Below are positions 44,830 to 53,800 of a stretch of DNA of 64,000 nt, piece after piece (positions within the stretch are counted from its first letter, which is position 1; each line of letters starts with the position of its first letter). The translations under genes and the position numbers were made by a program. The notes under the pieces were generated by a model. The model saw only the letters and a program-made list of their open reading frames with translations. It was not told the DNA's origin and did not search any database. The stretch comes from Hymenobacter sublimis (GTDB taxonomy: Bacteria > Bacteroidota > Bacteroidia > Cytophagales > Hymenobacteraceae), in assembly GCF_023101345.1 (NCBI RefSeq), contig NZ_CP095849.1, positions 28,884 to 92,883 of the forward strand. The letters are read 5' to 3'.

Positions 44830-45759
44830 ATGGCCGCGCCCGAATCCACCGTTCCGATTGAAATCCGGCAGCACAACGCGCTGACGACGGCCCGCTACGA
44901 GATGAGCGCCTGCGAGATGGACATCGTCTTTTCGCTGCTCTCCAAGCTCACCAAGCAGGACAAGGCCGGCACCATCTACGAAATCCGGGTGCAGGAGCTC
45001 ATGGAGATGACCGGCCGCACCTGGAACTACAAGCAGCTGCTCGAATCCACCGAGAACCTCAACAGCCGCGTTTACCACATCGAGAACGGCAAGACCCTGC
45101 TGCAGGTAAGCCTGCTGGCCTCGGCGCTCTACCGCAAGGGCGAGGGCACCATTGAGCTGGAAATATCCGAGCGCATGCGGCCCTTCCTGATTGACCTGAA
45201 AAGTAACTTTACCTCCTACCGCCTGCAGGCCGCTTTTAGCCTGAGCAGCAAGTACGCCAAGCGCATCTACCAGCTGGCTTCGCAGTGGAAGGACATCGGG
45301 GAAACCAAGACCTACTCCCTGGACGAGTTCAAGGGCATGCTCAAGCTCAAGGACCCCACGGGCAAGGAGCCCGAGCAGTATTCCCAGATTTCGGCCCTGC
45401 AGAAGTACGTGCTCGACGTGGCCACCACGCAAATCAACGAGCACACCGACCTGCGCATCAAGTACGAGCTGCTCAAAAAGGGCCGCTCCTACCAGAGCAT
45501 CAAGTTCTACGTCAACACCCAGGTCCCCCAGCAGCTGCCCATCCCCTTCGAGTTGGAAGCCGATGACGCCAAAGTGCAGCTGGCCCGCAAGCACCTGGAC
45601 ACGCTCGGCATTGCCGAGCCCAAGCTGGTGCAGGACATTCTGCTCTCGCCCAAGCACGTCGATGCCTTGTTTGCCTTTATCTACAAGCTGAAGACGGATA
45701 AAATCAAGGCTACCAAGAATCCGGGCGGCCTGTTCCTGAAAATGCAGGGCTTGCGCTAG
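44830..45759 (+). CDS. repB: Plasmid replication initiator (Rep_3 family)
   Basis: A 309-residue Rep_3 (RepB/RepA-type) initiator with two winged-helix domains. N-terminal part: VPIEIRQHNALTTARYEMSACEMDIVFSLLSK with the family's QHNxL..A.Y.MS..E..I pattern. C-terminal part: FTSYRLQAAFSLSSKYAKRIYQL and GKTYSLDEFKGMLKLK-like segments with an F..YFLRx-like core. It would bind the adjacent 17-bp iterons and start replication. Intact; starts 26 bp after the -7 box. Confidence 0.93.
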   Translation: MAAPESTVPIEIRQHNALTTARYEMSACEMDIVFSLLSKLTKQDKAGTIYEIRVQELMEMTGRTWNYKQLLESTENLNSRVYHIENGKTLLQVSLLASALYRKGEGTIELEISERMRPFLIDLKSNFTSYRLQAAFSLSSKYAKRIYQLASQWKDIGETKTYSLDEFKGMLKLKDPTGKEPEQYSQISALQKYVLDVATTQINEHTDLRIKYELLKKGRSYQSIKFYVNTQVPQQLPIPFELEADDAKVQLARKHLDTLGIAEPKLVQDILLSPKHVDALFAFIYKLKTDKIKATKNPGGLFLKMQGLR

Positions 45760-45805
45760 CACCATAAACGCCTTCATCCGCAAACTTTTTGGCGAGCTTA
45801 CGCTG

Positions 45806-45875
45806 GCCAGGGTTCAGGCTACGGAAGCGGCCCGCTCATTGCTCCACTCAGCCAGCAATGAGCGGCAACCCTGGC
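45806..45875. repeat. Nested inverted repeat downstream of rep
   Basis: Outer arms GCCAGGGTT (45806-45814) and AACCCTGGC (45867-45875) enclose inner arms CCGCTCATTGCT (45832-45843) and AGCAATGAGCGG (45854-45865), with a 10-nt centre. There is no T-run, so it is not a standard terminator. It may be a protein-binding or recombination site, or a strand-origin structure. Confidence 0.65.
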
Positions 45876-45941
45876 AAAGCGCGGCCGTTGCTGGTGCTGG
45901 GCGACCTGTCCTTTCCCTAACCCGCCGCTACACCCGTTCTC

Positions 45942-47864
45942 ATGCGCATCGCCGGAGCCGCTTTAAACCAAATTCCCTTTGACTGGGAGCATAACCTGCG
46001 CAACATCCGCTCAGCCATTGAGATGGCCCGGGAAAACGGGGTGGAGCTGCTCTGCCTGCCCGAGCTGTGTCTGACCGGCTATGGCTGCGAAGATTTGTTT
46101 CTGAGCGACTGGCTGCCGGAGACGGCCCTGGCGCATTTGCAGCAGGTGCGCGCGTGGACCCACGGCATCTGCGTAGTGGTCGGCTTGCCCGTGCGCCTCA
46201 ACCACCGTACCTACAACACGGCCGCGGTGCTCCGCGACGGCCAGATTCTGGGCTTTGCCGCCAAGCAGTTCCTGGCCAACGACGGCGTGCACTACGAGCC
46301 CCGCTTTTTCGTACCCTGGCCCGCCGCCCAGACCACTGCGGTGGACTATCGCGGGGAAACGTGGCCCTTGGGGGACCTCGTGTTTGAGCACCGGGGCGTG
46401 CGCTTCGGCTTTGAAATTTGTCAGGATGCTTGGCAGCCCGCCCATGAGCGACCCGCCGGCCGGCTGGTGGGCCGGGTTGATTTGATTGTCAATCCTTCGG
46501 CCAGCCACTTTGCCATGAGCAAAACCGACGTGCGCTACCAGCTGGTGATGGCGGCCTCGCGCACCTATCACTGTACGTACCTCTACGCCAACCTGCTGGG
46601 CAACGAGTCGGGCCGTATTATTTTCGATGGAGAAGTGCTGGTGGCGCGCAACGGGCACTTGCTGCTGCGCAACCAGCTGCTGAGCTTCAAGGAAGTTGAC
46701 CTGGAGTGGATGGATGTGGACTTCACCACCGACTTGGAGCCCGCGGCCGAAATCGTGCCGCTGCCCGCCCCCGACGAGTACCTGGAGCTCAACCAGGCCA
46801 TGAGCCTGGGTTTGTTCGATTACCTGCGCAAAGCCCGTAGCCGGGGCTTCGTGCTGAGTTTGAGCGGCGGCGCTGACTCCTGCTTTTGCGCCGTGGGCGT
46901 AGCCGAAATGGTGCGCCTGGGCGTGGCGGAGTTGGGCGTAGAGCTGTTTAAAAGCCGGAGCGGCTGCTTTCCGGAAACCGAAACGGTGGTGCAGCAGGAA
47001 GGGGCCGGCGGCAAGGCCGGGCAAGTAGTGGATGCCTCCCCGGCCACCACCGAAGCCTCGGTCTTAACCGTTAACCAGCAGCTGGTGCAGCAGCTGCTCA
47101 CCTGCGCCTACCAGGGCACCGTCAATTCCTCGGATGACACCTTTAATTCAGCCAAAGAGTTGGCCGACAGCATTGGCGCGCGCTTTCATAACTGGGAAAT
47201 TGATGAGGAAGTGACCGGCTACGTGAGCAAAATCCAGCAGGCGCTGGGCCGGGAGCTGACCTGGCAAACCGACGACCTGGCCCTGCAAAACATTCAGGCG
47301 CGGGTGCGGGCGCCGGCCATCTGGCTGCTGGCCAACGTGCAGAACTGCCTGCTCATCACCACGTCAAACCGCTCCGAAGCCAGCGTGGGCTACTGCACCA
47401 TGGACGGCGACACGGCCGGCAGTATCTCGCCCATTGCGGGCGTTGATAAAGACTTCGTGAAAAAGTGGCTGCGCTGGGCCGAAACCGAGCTGGGCTACCC
47501 GGCCCTGCGCCACGTGAATGCCCTGCAGCCCACGGCCGAGCTGCGCCCCCTCGAAGACAAGCAAACCGACGAGCGGGACCTGATGCCCTACACCCTACTC
47601 AACCGCATCGAGCGGCTGGCGTTTTACGACCGGCTCAGCCCCCAGCAGGTGCTGGCCATGTTGGAAGGCGAAGGCACCGGCTTCGACAAGGAGCAATTGA
47701 AAACCTACGTGCGTCGCTTCTACAGCCTCTGGAGCCGCAACCAGTGGAAGCGCGAGCGCTACGCCCCGAGCTTCCACCTCGACGACTACAACGTGGACCC
47801 GCGCTCCTGGCTGCGCTTTCCCATCCTCAGCGGCGGCTTTGCCCAGGAGCTGGCGGCATTGTAG
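45942..47864 (+). CDS. nadE: Glutamine-dependent NAD+ synthase
   Basis: A 640-residue enzyme making NAD+ from deamido-NAD+ with glutamine as amide source. The N-terminal nitrilase-fold glutaminase has Glu41 (LPELCLTG), Lys108 (AAKQFLANDG) and Cys160 (FEICQDAWQ). The C-terminal synthetase has the ATP-binding P-loop SGGADS (308-313). Both halves are complete. It is a housekeeping gene unusual on a plasmid; it may be a second copy, or mark fusion with a chromosome or chromid. It converges with feoB. Confidence 0.93.
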   Translation: MRIAGAALNQIPFDWEHNLRNIRSAIEMARENGVELLCLPELCLTGYGCEDLFLSDWLPETALAHLQQVRAWTHGICVVVGLPVRLNHRTYNTAAVLRDGQILGFAAKQFLANDGVHYEPRFFVPWPAAQTTAVDYRGETWPLGDLVFEHRGVRFGFEICQDAWQPAHERPAGRLVGRVDLIVNPSASHFAMSKTDVRYQLVMAASRTYHCTYLYANLLGNESGRIIFDGEVLVARNGHLLLRNQLLSFKEVDLEWMDVDFTTDLEPAAEIVPLPAPDEYLELNQAMSLGLFDYLRKARSRGFVLSLSGGADSCFCAVGVAEMVRLGVAELGVELFKSRSGCFPETETVVQQEGAGGKAGQVVDASPATTEASVLTVNQQLVQQLLTCAYQGTVNSSDDTFNSAKELADSIGARFHNWEIDEEVTGYVSKIQQALGRELTWQTDDLALQNIQARVRAPAIWLLANVQNCLLITTSNRSEASVGYCTMDGDTAGSISPIAGVDKDFVKKWLRWAETELGYPALRHVNALQPTAELRPLEDKQTDERDLMPYTLLNRIERLAFYDRLSPQQVLAMLEGEGTGFDKEQLKTYVRRFYSLWSRNQWKRERYAPSFHLDDYNVDPRSWLRFPILSGGFAQELAAL

Positions 47865-47895
47865 GCGGATTGGCAACTAGACATCGGGAGGTCAC

Positions 47896-50064
47896 TTACC
47901 GCAGCAGGTGGTACACCCCGTACGCCGCCGCGTAAGCCAGCCCGGTCATGTAAAGCAGCTGCAGCAGCGGCCACTTCAGGCCCTTGGTTTCGCGGTAGAC
48001 TACGGCCAGGGTGCTCATGCACTGCATGGCAAAGGCGTAGAAGACGAGCAGCGAAAACGAGCGGGCCGCAGTGAACACGGGCTGGCCGTTCACGTCTTTC
48101 TCGGCGGCCAGCTTCTGCTGCACCGTGCGCATGTCCGCGTCCTGCCCCACGCTGTAAATGGTGGACATCGTGCCCACGAATACCTCCCGGGCCGCAAACG
48201 AGGTGAGCAGGGCAATGCCGATTTTCCAGTCGTAGCCCAGGGGCCGGATGGCCGGCTCCAGCGTGCGCCCGAACACGCCGGCGTAGGATTCCTGCAGCTT
48301 GGCCGAGGCCACCCGCGTGTCCGTCTCGGCCGGCGCCCACCGCTGCTGCGCGGCCTGGGCCCGCACCCGCGCTTCGGCCCGCTGCTGGGCCTGGCCGGGG
48401 CCGTAGGAAGCCAGCACCCACAGGATGATGGACACGGCCACGATGACCTTGCCGGCCTGAAAGAGGAAGGTTTTGACCTTCTCCACGATGGTAATGCCCA
48501 CGTTCTTCCAGCGCGGCCACTTGTAGACCGGAAACTCCATGATGAAGTAGCTGCGCTCCTTGGTCTTGAGCAGTACCTTCATGAGCAGGGCCGAAAGCAG
48601 GGCCGCCGCCAGCCCGAGCAGGTACAGGCCCATCAGGGCCAGGCCCTGCAGGTTGAAGAAGCCGAGCACTTTCCGGTCGGGCACCACCAGGGCGATGAGC
48701 ACGGTGTAGACCGGGATGCGCGCCGAGCAGGACATGAGCGGCGTGACGAAGATGGTGATGATGCGGTCCTTCCAGTTCTCGATGGTGCGCGCGCTCATGA
48801 TGGCCGGCACGGCGCAGGCCACCCCCGAAATCAGGGGCACCACGCTCTTGCCGTTGAGCCCGAACTTGCGCATGATTTTGTCCATCAGGAACGTGACGCG
48901 GGCCATGTAGCCGGTTTCCTCCAGCACGGCGATGAAGGCGAAGAGCAGCGCAATCTGCGGCACGAACATGAGCACCCCGCCCAATCCCGCCAGGATGCCC
49001 TCCGTCACCAGGTTCACCAGCGGCCCGTCGAAGCGGGCCTGAATCAGCCCGCTCAGGCCGGCAATGCCGCGGTCGATTAAATCCATCGGGTACTGGGCCC
49101 AGGCAAAGATGGCTTGGAACAGCAGCAGCAGTACGGCGAAGAATATCCCGTAGCCCCACACCTTGTGGGTGAGCACCTTGTCCAGCCGGTTGCTGTAGGA
49201 CTCATTCTGCTCGGTGCGCGTCACTGTCACGCAGTCGAGCAGGATGGCGTTGATGCGGGCGTAGCGGGCAATGGTTTCCTGGGCCTGCCGGGGCGTGGGC
49301 TGAAAGTCGTACCGGGCCGTGAGCTCCTGCAGGAAGGCCCGGTCCTCGGCCGTGAGCAGCTTGATGTGCGCGCCCTGGTGGGCGTAGTGCAGCGCCAGGT
49401 AGTCGTTGTGCAGGTCGAAGCGGGCGCGAATCTGCGCCACCAGGGGGGCCAGGTCGGCCTCGGGCGCGTAGAACCGGCTCCGGGGCGCGGCCAGCTCCCG
49501 GGCCATCACAATCTTGAGGGCCGCCACGCCGACGCCCTTGCGGGCGTTCATCGGGATGACGGGCACGCCCAGCTCGCGCTCCAGCGCCGGCACGTCGATG
49601 TGCACGCCGTGCTGGGCGGCCACGTCCATCATGTTCAGAGCCAGGATGACGGGCAGGCCCAAATCCACCACCTGCGTAAACAGCAGCAGGTTGCGGCGCA
49701 GGTTGCTCGCGTCCACGGTCACCACCACGAAGTCCGGGTACTGGGCCGACGTGCGGTCGTAGAGCAGGTCGGTGATGACCTTCTCGTCCAGGCTTTTGGG
49801 GTAGAGCGAGTAGGTGCCGGGCAGGTCAATGATTTCGGCGCGGTGCTGGGGCGTGAACTGGCTCACCCCCGTTTTGCGGTCCACCGTCACGCCGGGGAAG
49901 TTGCCGACTTTCTGGTTGAGGCCCGTGAGCTGGTTGAACAGCGACGATTTGCCCGAGTTGGGGTTGCCGATGAGCGCCAGCCGGGAAAAAGCGGCCCGCC
50001 CGGTGCCCGGCTGGTCCACGAGGGGCAGCGGCGCAGCGGGGGGGGCCAAAGTAGATGCGGACAT
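47896..50064 (-). CDS. feoB: Ferrous iron transporter FeoB
   Basis: A 722-residue Fe2+ permease. The N-terminal G-protein domain has G1 GNPNSGKS (33-40), G3 DLPGTYS and G4-like NMMD, and the membrane part has two Gate segments with conserved Cys (SGVACAVPAIMSARTIENW and MSCSARIPVYTVLIAL). Gate Cys and length are normal. It is monocistronic with a good promoter upstream; no FeoA gene is adjacent. Possible role: iron balance during metal stress, since some heavy metals displace iron (inference). Confidence 0.95.
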   Translation of the reverse strand: MSASTLAPPAAPLPLVDQPGTGRAAFSRLALIGNPNSGKSSLFNQLTGLNQKVGNFPGVTVDRKTGVSQFTPQHRAEIIDLPGTYSLYPKSLDEKVITDLLYDRTSAQYPDFVVVTVDASNLRRNLLLFTQVVDLGLPVILALNMMDVAAQHGVHIDVPALERELGVPVIPMNARKGVGVAALKIVMARELAAPRSRFYAPEADLAPLVAQIRARFDLHNDYLALHYAHQGAHIKLLTAEDRAFLQELTARYDFQPTPRQAQETIARYARINAILLDCVTVTRTEQNESYSNRLDKVLTHKVWGYGIFFAVLLLLFQAIFAWAQYPMDLIDRGIAGLSGLIQARFDGPLVNLVTEGILAGLGGVLMFVPQIALLFAFIAVLEETGYMARVTFLMDKIMRKFGLNGKSVVPLISGVACAVPAIMSARTIENWKDRIITIFVTPLMSCSARIPVYTVLIALVVPDRKVLGFFNLQGLALMGLYLLGLAAALLSALLMKVLLKTKERSYFIMEFPVYKWPRWKNVGITIVEKVKTFLFQAGKVIVAVSIILWVLASYGPGQAQQRAEARVRAQAAQQRWAPAETDTRVASAKLQESYAGVFGRTLEPAIRPLGYDWKIGIALLTSFAAREVFVGTMSTIYSVGQDADMRTVQQKLAAEKDVNGQPVFTAARSFSLLVFYAFAMQCMSTLAVVYRETKGLKWPLLQLLYMTGLAYAAAYGVYHLLR

Positions 50065-50095
50065 GAACCTGAGTCTTATTTGTAATCTTTCTAAA

Positions 50096-50129
50096 CAAAG
50101 TTAGCGGAACCCCGTTTCATTCGTTCAAA
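50096..50129 (-). promoter_or_regulatory. feoB promoter
   Basis: On the minus strand, TTTG (50129-50126), a 22-bp spacer, then TAACTTTG (50103-50096), close to the Bacteroidetes -33/-7 arrangement. It lies 32 bp before the feoB start. Confidence 0.6.
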
Positions 50130-50292
50130 AAAAACACTGCCCGTAAGGAGCTCTTTCCCGGGAGCTTCGCGGCAACTTCCGGTCATTTTCGGGTGTTCTG
50201 CAACCACCCTGGGCGGCCGTTGGCTTACGCCGCGCTGCGCCGGCTGCAACCCAAAACCCGCCGCCTATATATCCTTCTTTCGGCAGACTGCG

Positions 50293-50300
50293 TATGTTTG
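50293..50300 (+). promoter_or_regulatory. -7 box of the divalent-cation efflux operon
   Basis: TATGTTTG, an exact match to TAnnTTTG, 20 bp before the start at 50321. No good -33 TTTG box at 19-21 bp, which hints at activator control. Confidence 0.55.
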
Positions 50301-50320
50301 CACCGTCCCGTAATTAAGCA

Positions 50321-50644
50321 ATGCGCTTCTTCTCCGTCTTTTTTGCCGTCTACATTGCCGTGCTGGCTTGTCTGCCCTGTGCGGACGAGGCCCCGGCGTG
50401 GGCCTTCGGCAGCCGGACGCAGGTGGAAGCCACCGAGCACGGGCCGGGCAGCGATACGCACCTGGAATGGTGCTCCCCGCTGTGTCAATGCCACAGTTGC
50501 CCGGGCACTACGCTGCCCGTGACCATTGCCGTAGCAGTGGGCGAGCCCGCGCAGGAATACGCCGGCCCGCGCTTTTTCCCGCGCCTGGCGTCCCCCGCTG
50601 CGCGGCAGCGGGCCGGCAGCATCTGGCAGCCTCCCCAAGCCTAG
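50321..50644 (+). CDS. DUF6660-like small protein
   Basis: A 107-residue secreted or anchored protein. The N-terminus is hydrophobic (FSVFFAVYIAVLACLPCADE), followed by a Cys/His patch (EWCSPLCQCHSCPGT) with four Cys and a His, and a basic C-terminus. It resembles DUF6660 proteins that precede CzcA genes in Bacteroidota. A periplasmic metal sensor or binder is inferred. First gene of the operon, after a -7 box. Confidence 0.62.
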   Translation: MRFFSVFFAVYIAVLACLPCADEAPAWAFGSRTQVEATEHGPGSDTHLEWCSPLCQCHSCPGTTLPVTIAVAVGEPAQEYAGPRFFPRLASPAARQRAGSIWQPPQA

Positions 50645-50806
50645 TTTCCTCCTATTCCGGTTGCCTCGCGCAACCGGGCACCCTGTCGTGCCCGGTTGCG
50701 TGGGCACATGCGCACCGTTTCAGCGCACCGCCGGACCTGCCGCCGTCGAGCCCTTGTGGCTCCGGCCGCCCTTTTTCAGGATTTCTAGCCTTACCCTTCA
50801 GCCAGC

Positions 50807-53800
50807 ATGTTTGACCGGCTCATTCATTTTTCCATTCACAACAAGCTCATTATCGGGATACTGACCCTGGCCCTGGTTGCCTGGGGCGGCTATTCGCTGA
50901 GCCGGCTGCCGATTGACGCGGTGCCCGACATTACCAATAACCAGGTCGTCGTCTACACCGTGGCCCCGTCCCTGGCCGCGGGCGACATCGAGCGGCTCGT
51001 CTCCTTCCCCGTCGAGCAAAGCCTGGCCACCATTCCGGACCGCAAGGAAGTGCGCTCCTTTTCCCGCTTCGGCCTTTCGGTGGTGACCATCGTCTTCGAG
51101 GACGACGTGGACATCTACTGGGCCCGCCAGCAGGTGGCCGAGCGCTTGCGCGAAGCCGAAAGCCAGATACCCGAAGGGGTGGGTCGTCCCGAGCTGGCCC
51201 CGGTCAGCACCGGCCTGGGCGAGGTCTACCAGTACCTGGTGCGGGCCAAGCCCGGCTTCGAGAAAAAGTACGACGCCCGCGAGCTGCGCACCATTCAGGA
51301 CTGGATTATCCGGCGCCAGCTGCTGGGCACGCCCGGCGTAGCCGACGTGGCCAGCTTCGGCGGCCTGCTCAAGCAGTACGAAATCCGGCTGGACCCCACC
51401 CGCCTGCGCTCGCTCAACGTCACGACCGAGCAGGTCTACCAGGCCGTGTCGCGCAACAACCAGAACGCCGGCGGGGCTTACCTCGACCAGAAGCCCACGG
51501 CGTACTTTATCCGCACCGAGGGCCTGGCGGAGAACGCCGCCGACCTGGGCAACATCGTCGTGCGCAACACCCAAGGGGGCCTGCCCGTGCTGGTTCGTGA
51601 CGTGGCCGACGTGGGCCTGGGCTCGGCCGTGCGCTACGGGGCCATGACCCGCAACAACGAGGGCGAAGTCACCGGCGGCATCGTGCTCATGCTTAAAGGC
51701 GCCAACGCCAACGAGGTCATCAAAGCCGTCAAGGAGCGGATGGTGACGGTGGAGAAATCCCTGCCCGAAGGCGTGACCGTCGACGTGTACCTGGAGCGCT
51801 CCGACCTGGTGGGCCGGGCCATCAATACCGTCACCAAAAACCTCATCGAAGGGGCGCTCATCGTCATTTTCGTGCTGGTGCTGTTCCTGGGCAACTGGCG
51901 CGCGGGCCTGGTGGTGGCCTCCGTGATTCCGCTGGCCATGCTCTTTGCCATCAGTATGATGCGCCTGTTCGGGGTGTCAGGCAACCTGCTCTCGCTCGGC
52001 GCCATCGACTTCGGCCTGGTCGTGGACGGGGCCGTCATCATCGTCGAGGCCATCGTGCACCGCCTGCATACCCACGTGGGCACGGCCTCTCACCCGGAAG
52101 GGGCGGACGGCAAGCTGACCCGGGAGCAGATGAACGACGCCACGTACGAGGCGGCCAGCAAAATCCGCTCCTCGGCCGCTTTTGGCGAAATCATCATCCT
52201 CATCGTGTACCTGCCGCTGCTGGCCCTGGCCGGCATCGAGGGCAAGATGTTTGGTCCCATGGCCCAAACCGTGGCCTTTGCCATTGTGGGCGCTTTCATC
52301 CTGAGCCTGACCTACGTGCCCATGATGTCGGCCCTGGCGTTGAGCCGCAACACGGCGCATAAACCCAACTTCTCCGACCGGATGATGCGCTGGCTCGAAG
52401 CCCGCTACCGGCCCGTCTTGGAATGGGCGCTGCGGCGCAAGGTGGTGGTACTGACCTCCGCCGTGGCCCTGTTCGTGGGCGCCTTGCTCTTGTTCCGTAC
52501 CCTGGGCGGGGAGTTCATCCCCCAACTGGCCGAAGGCGACTTTGCCATTGAGATGCGCACGCTCACGGGTTCCTCGCTGAGCTACACCGTTGACAAAAGC
52601 CTGCAGGCCGCCGCCGTGTTGAAAAAGCAGTTTCCCGAAGTCAAGGAGGTCGTGGCCAAAATCGGGGCGGCCGAAATCCCCACCGACCCCATGCCGGTGG
52701 AAGCGGCCGATGTGATGGTGATTCTGGAAAAGGACCAGGACAAATGGACCTCCGCCCGCACCCAGGAGGAACTGGCCGGTAAGATGGCCGAAGCCCTGGA
52801 AGTCATTCCCGGCGTCACCTTCGGCTTTCAGCAGCCCATTCAGATGCGGTTTAACGAATTGATTTCCGGCGCCAAGCAGGACGTGGTGCTCAAAATCTAC
52901 GGCGAAGACCTGGCCCAACTGGCTTCCTACGCCGAGCGGGCGGCCCGCCTGGTCGGGCAGGTCGAAGGGGCCGAGGACGTGTACGTCGAGCAAGTCACCG
53001 GCCTGCCGCAAATCGTGGTCAAGCTGGACCGCAACCGCATGGCCCGCTTCGGCCTCAACGCCGAGGACGTGAACCGCACCGTGCAGACGGCCTTTGCCGG
53101 GCAATCGGCCGGCCAGCTCTTCGAGCAGGAGCGCCGCTTCGACGTGGTGCTGCGCCTGGCGCCCGAGCTGCGCCAGAACATCAACCAGGTGCGCCAGCTG
53201 CTCGTGGCCACGCCCGGCGGCGAGCAGATTCCGCTGGAGCAGGTGGCCACGGTAGACTTGCAGGAAGGCCCCAACCAGATTCAGCGGGATGACGCCAAGC
53301 GCCGCATCACGGTGGCCTTCAACGTGCGGGGCCGCGACGTGGAAAGCGTCGTGACCGAGCTGCAGGGTAAAGTCGACGCGCAGATGAAGTTTGCGCCCGG
53401 CTACTACACCACCTACGGGGGCCAGTTCGAGAACCTGCGCCAGGCCACCGAGCGGCTTAGCATCGCCGTGCCCGTGGCCCTGCTGCTGATTTTTGTGCTG
53501 CTCTTTTTCACCTTCAAATCCCTCAAGCAGTCCGTCATGATTTTCACGGCCATTCCGCTTTCGGCCATTGGCGGGGTGCTGGCTTTGTGGCTGCGCGACA
53601 TGCCGTTCAGCATCTCGGCCGGGGTGGGCTTCATTGCCCTGTTCGGGGTAGCCGTGCTCAACGGCATCGTGCTCATCGGCTACTTCAACCAGCTCAAGGA
53701 AGAAGGCCACGCCGACCTCTACCAGCGCATTCTGGAAGGCACGCAGGTGCGCCTGCGGCCCGTGCTGATGACGGCCACCGTGGCCTCACTGGGCTTCCTG

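Noticed and set aside
51977..53710. A 577-codon minus-strand frame opposite the CzcA pump
   Set aside because: Antisense shadow; the pump on the plus strand is intact with strong motifs.
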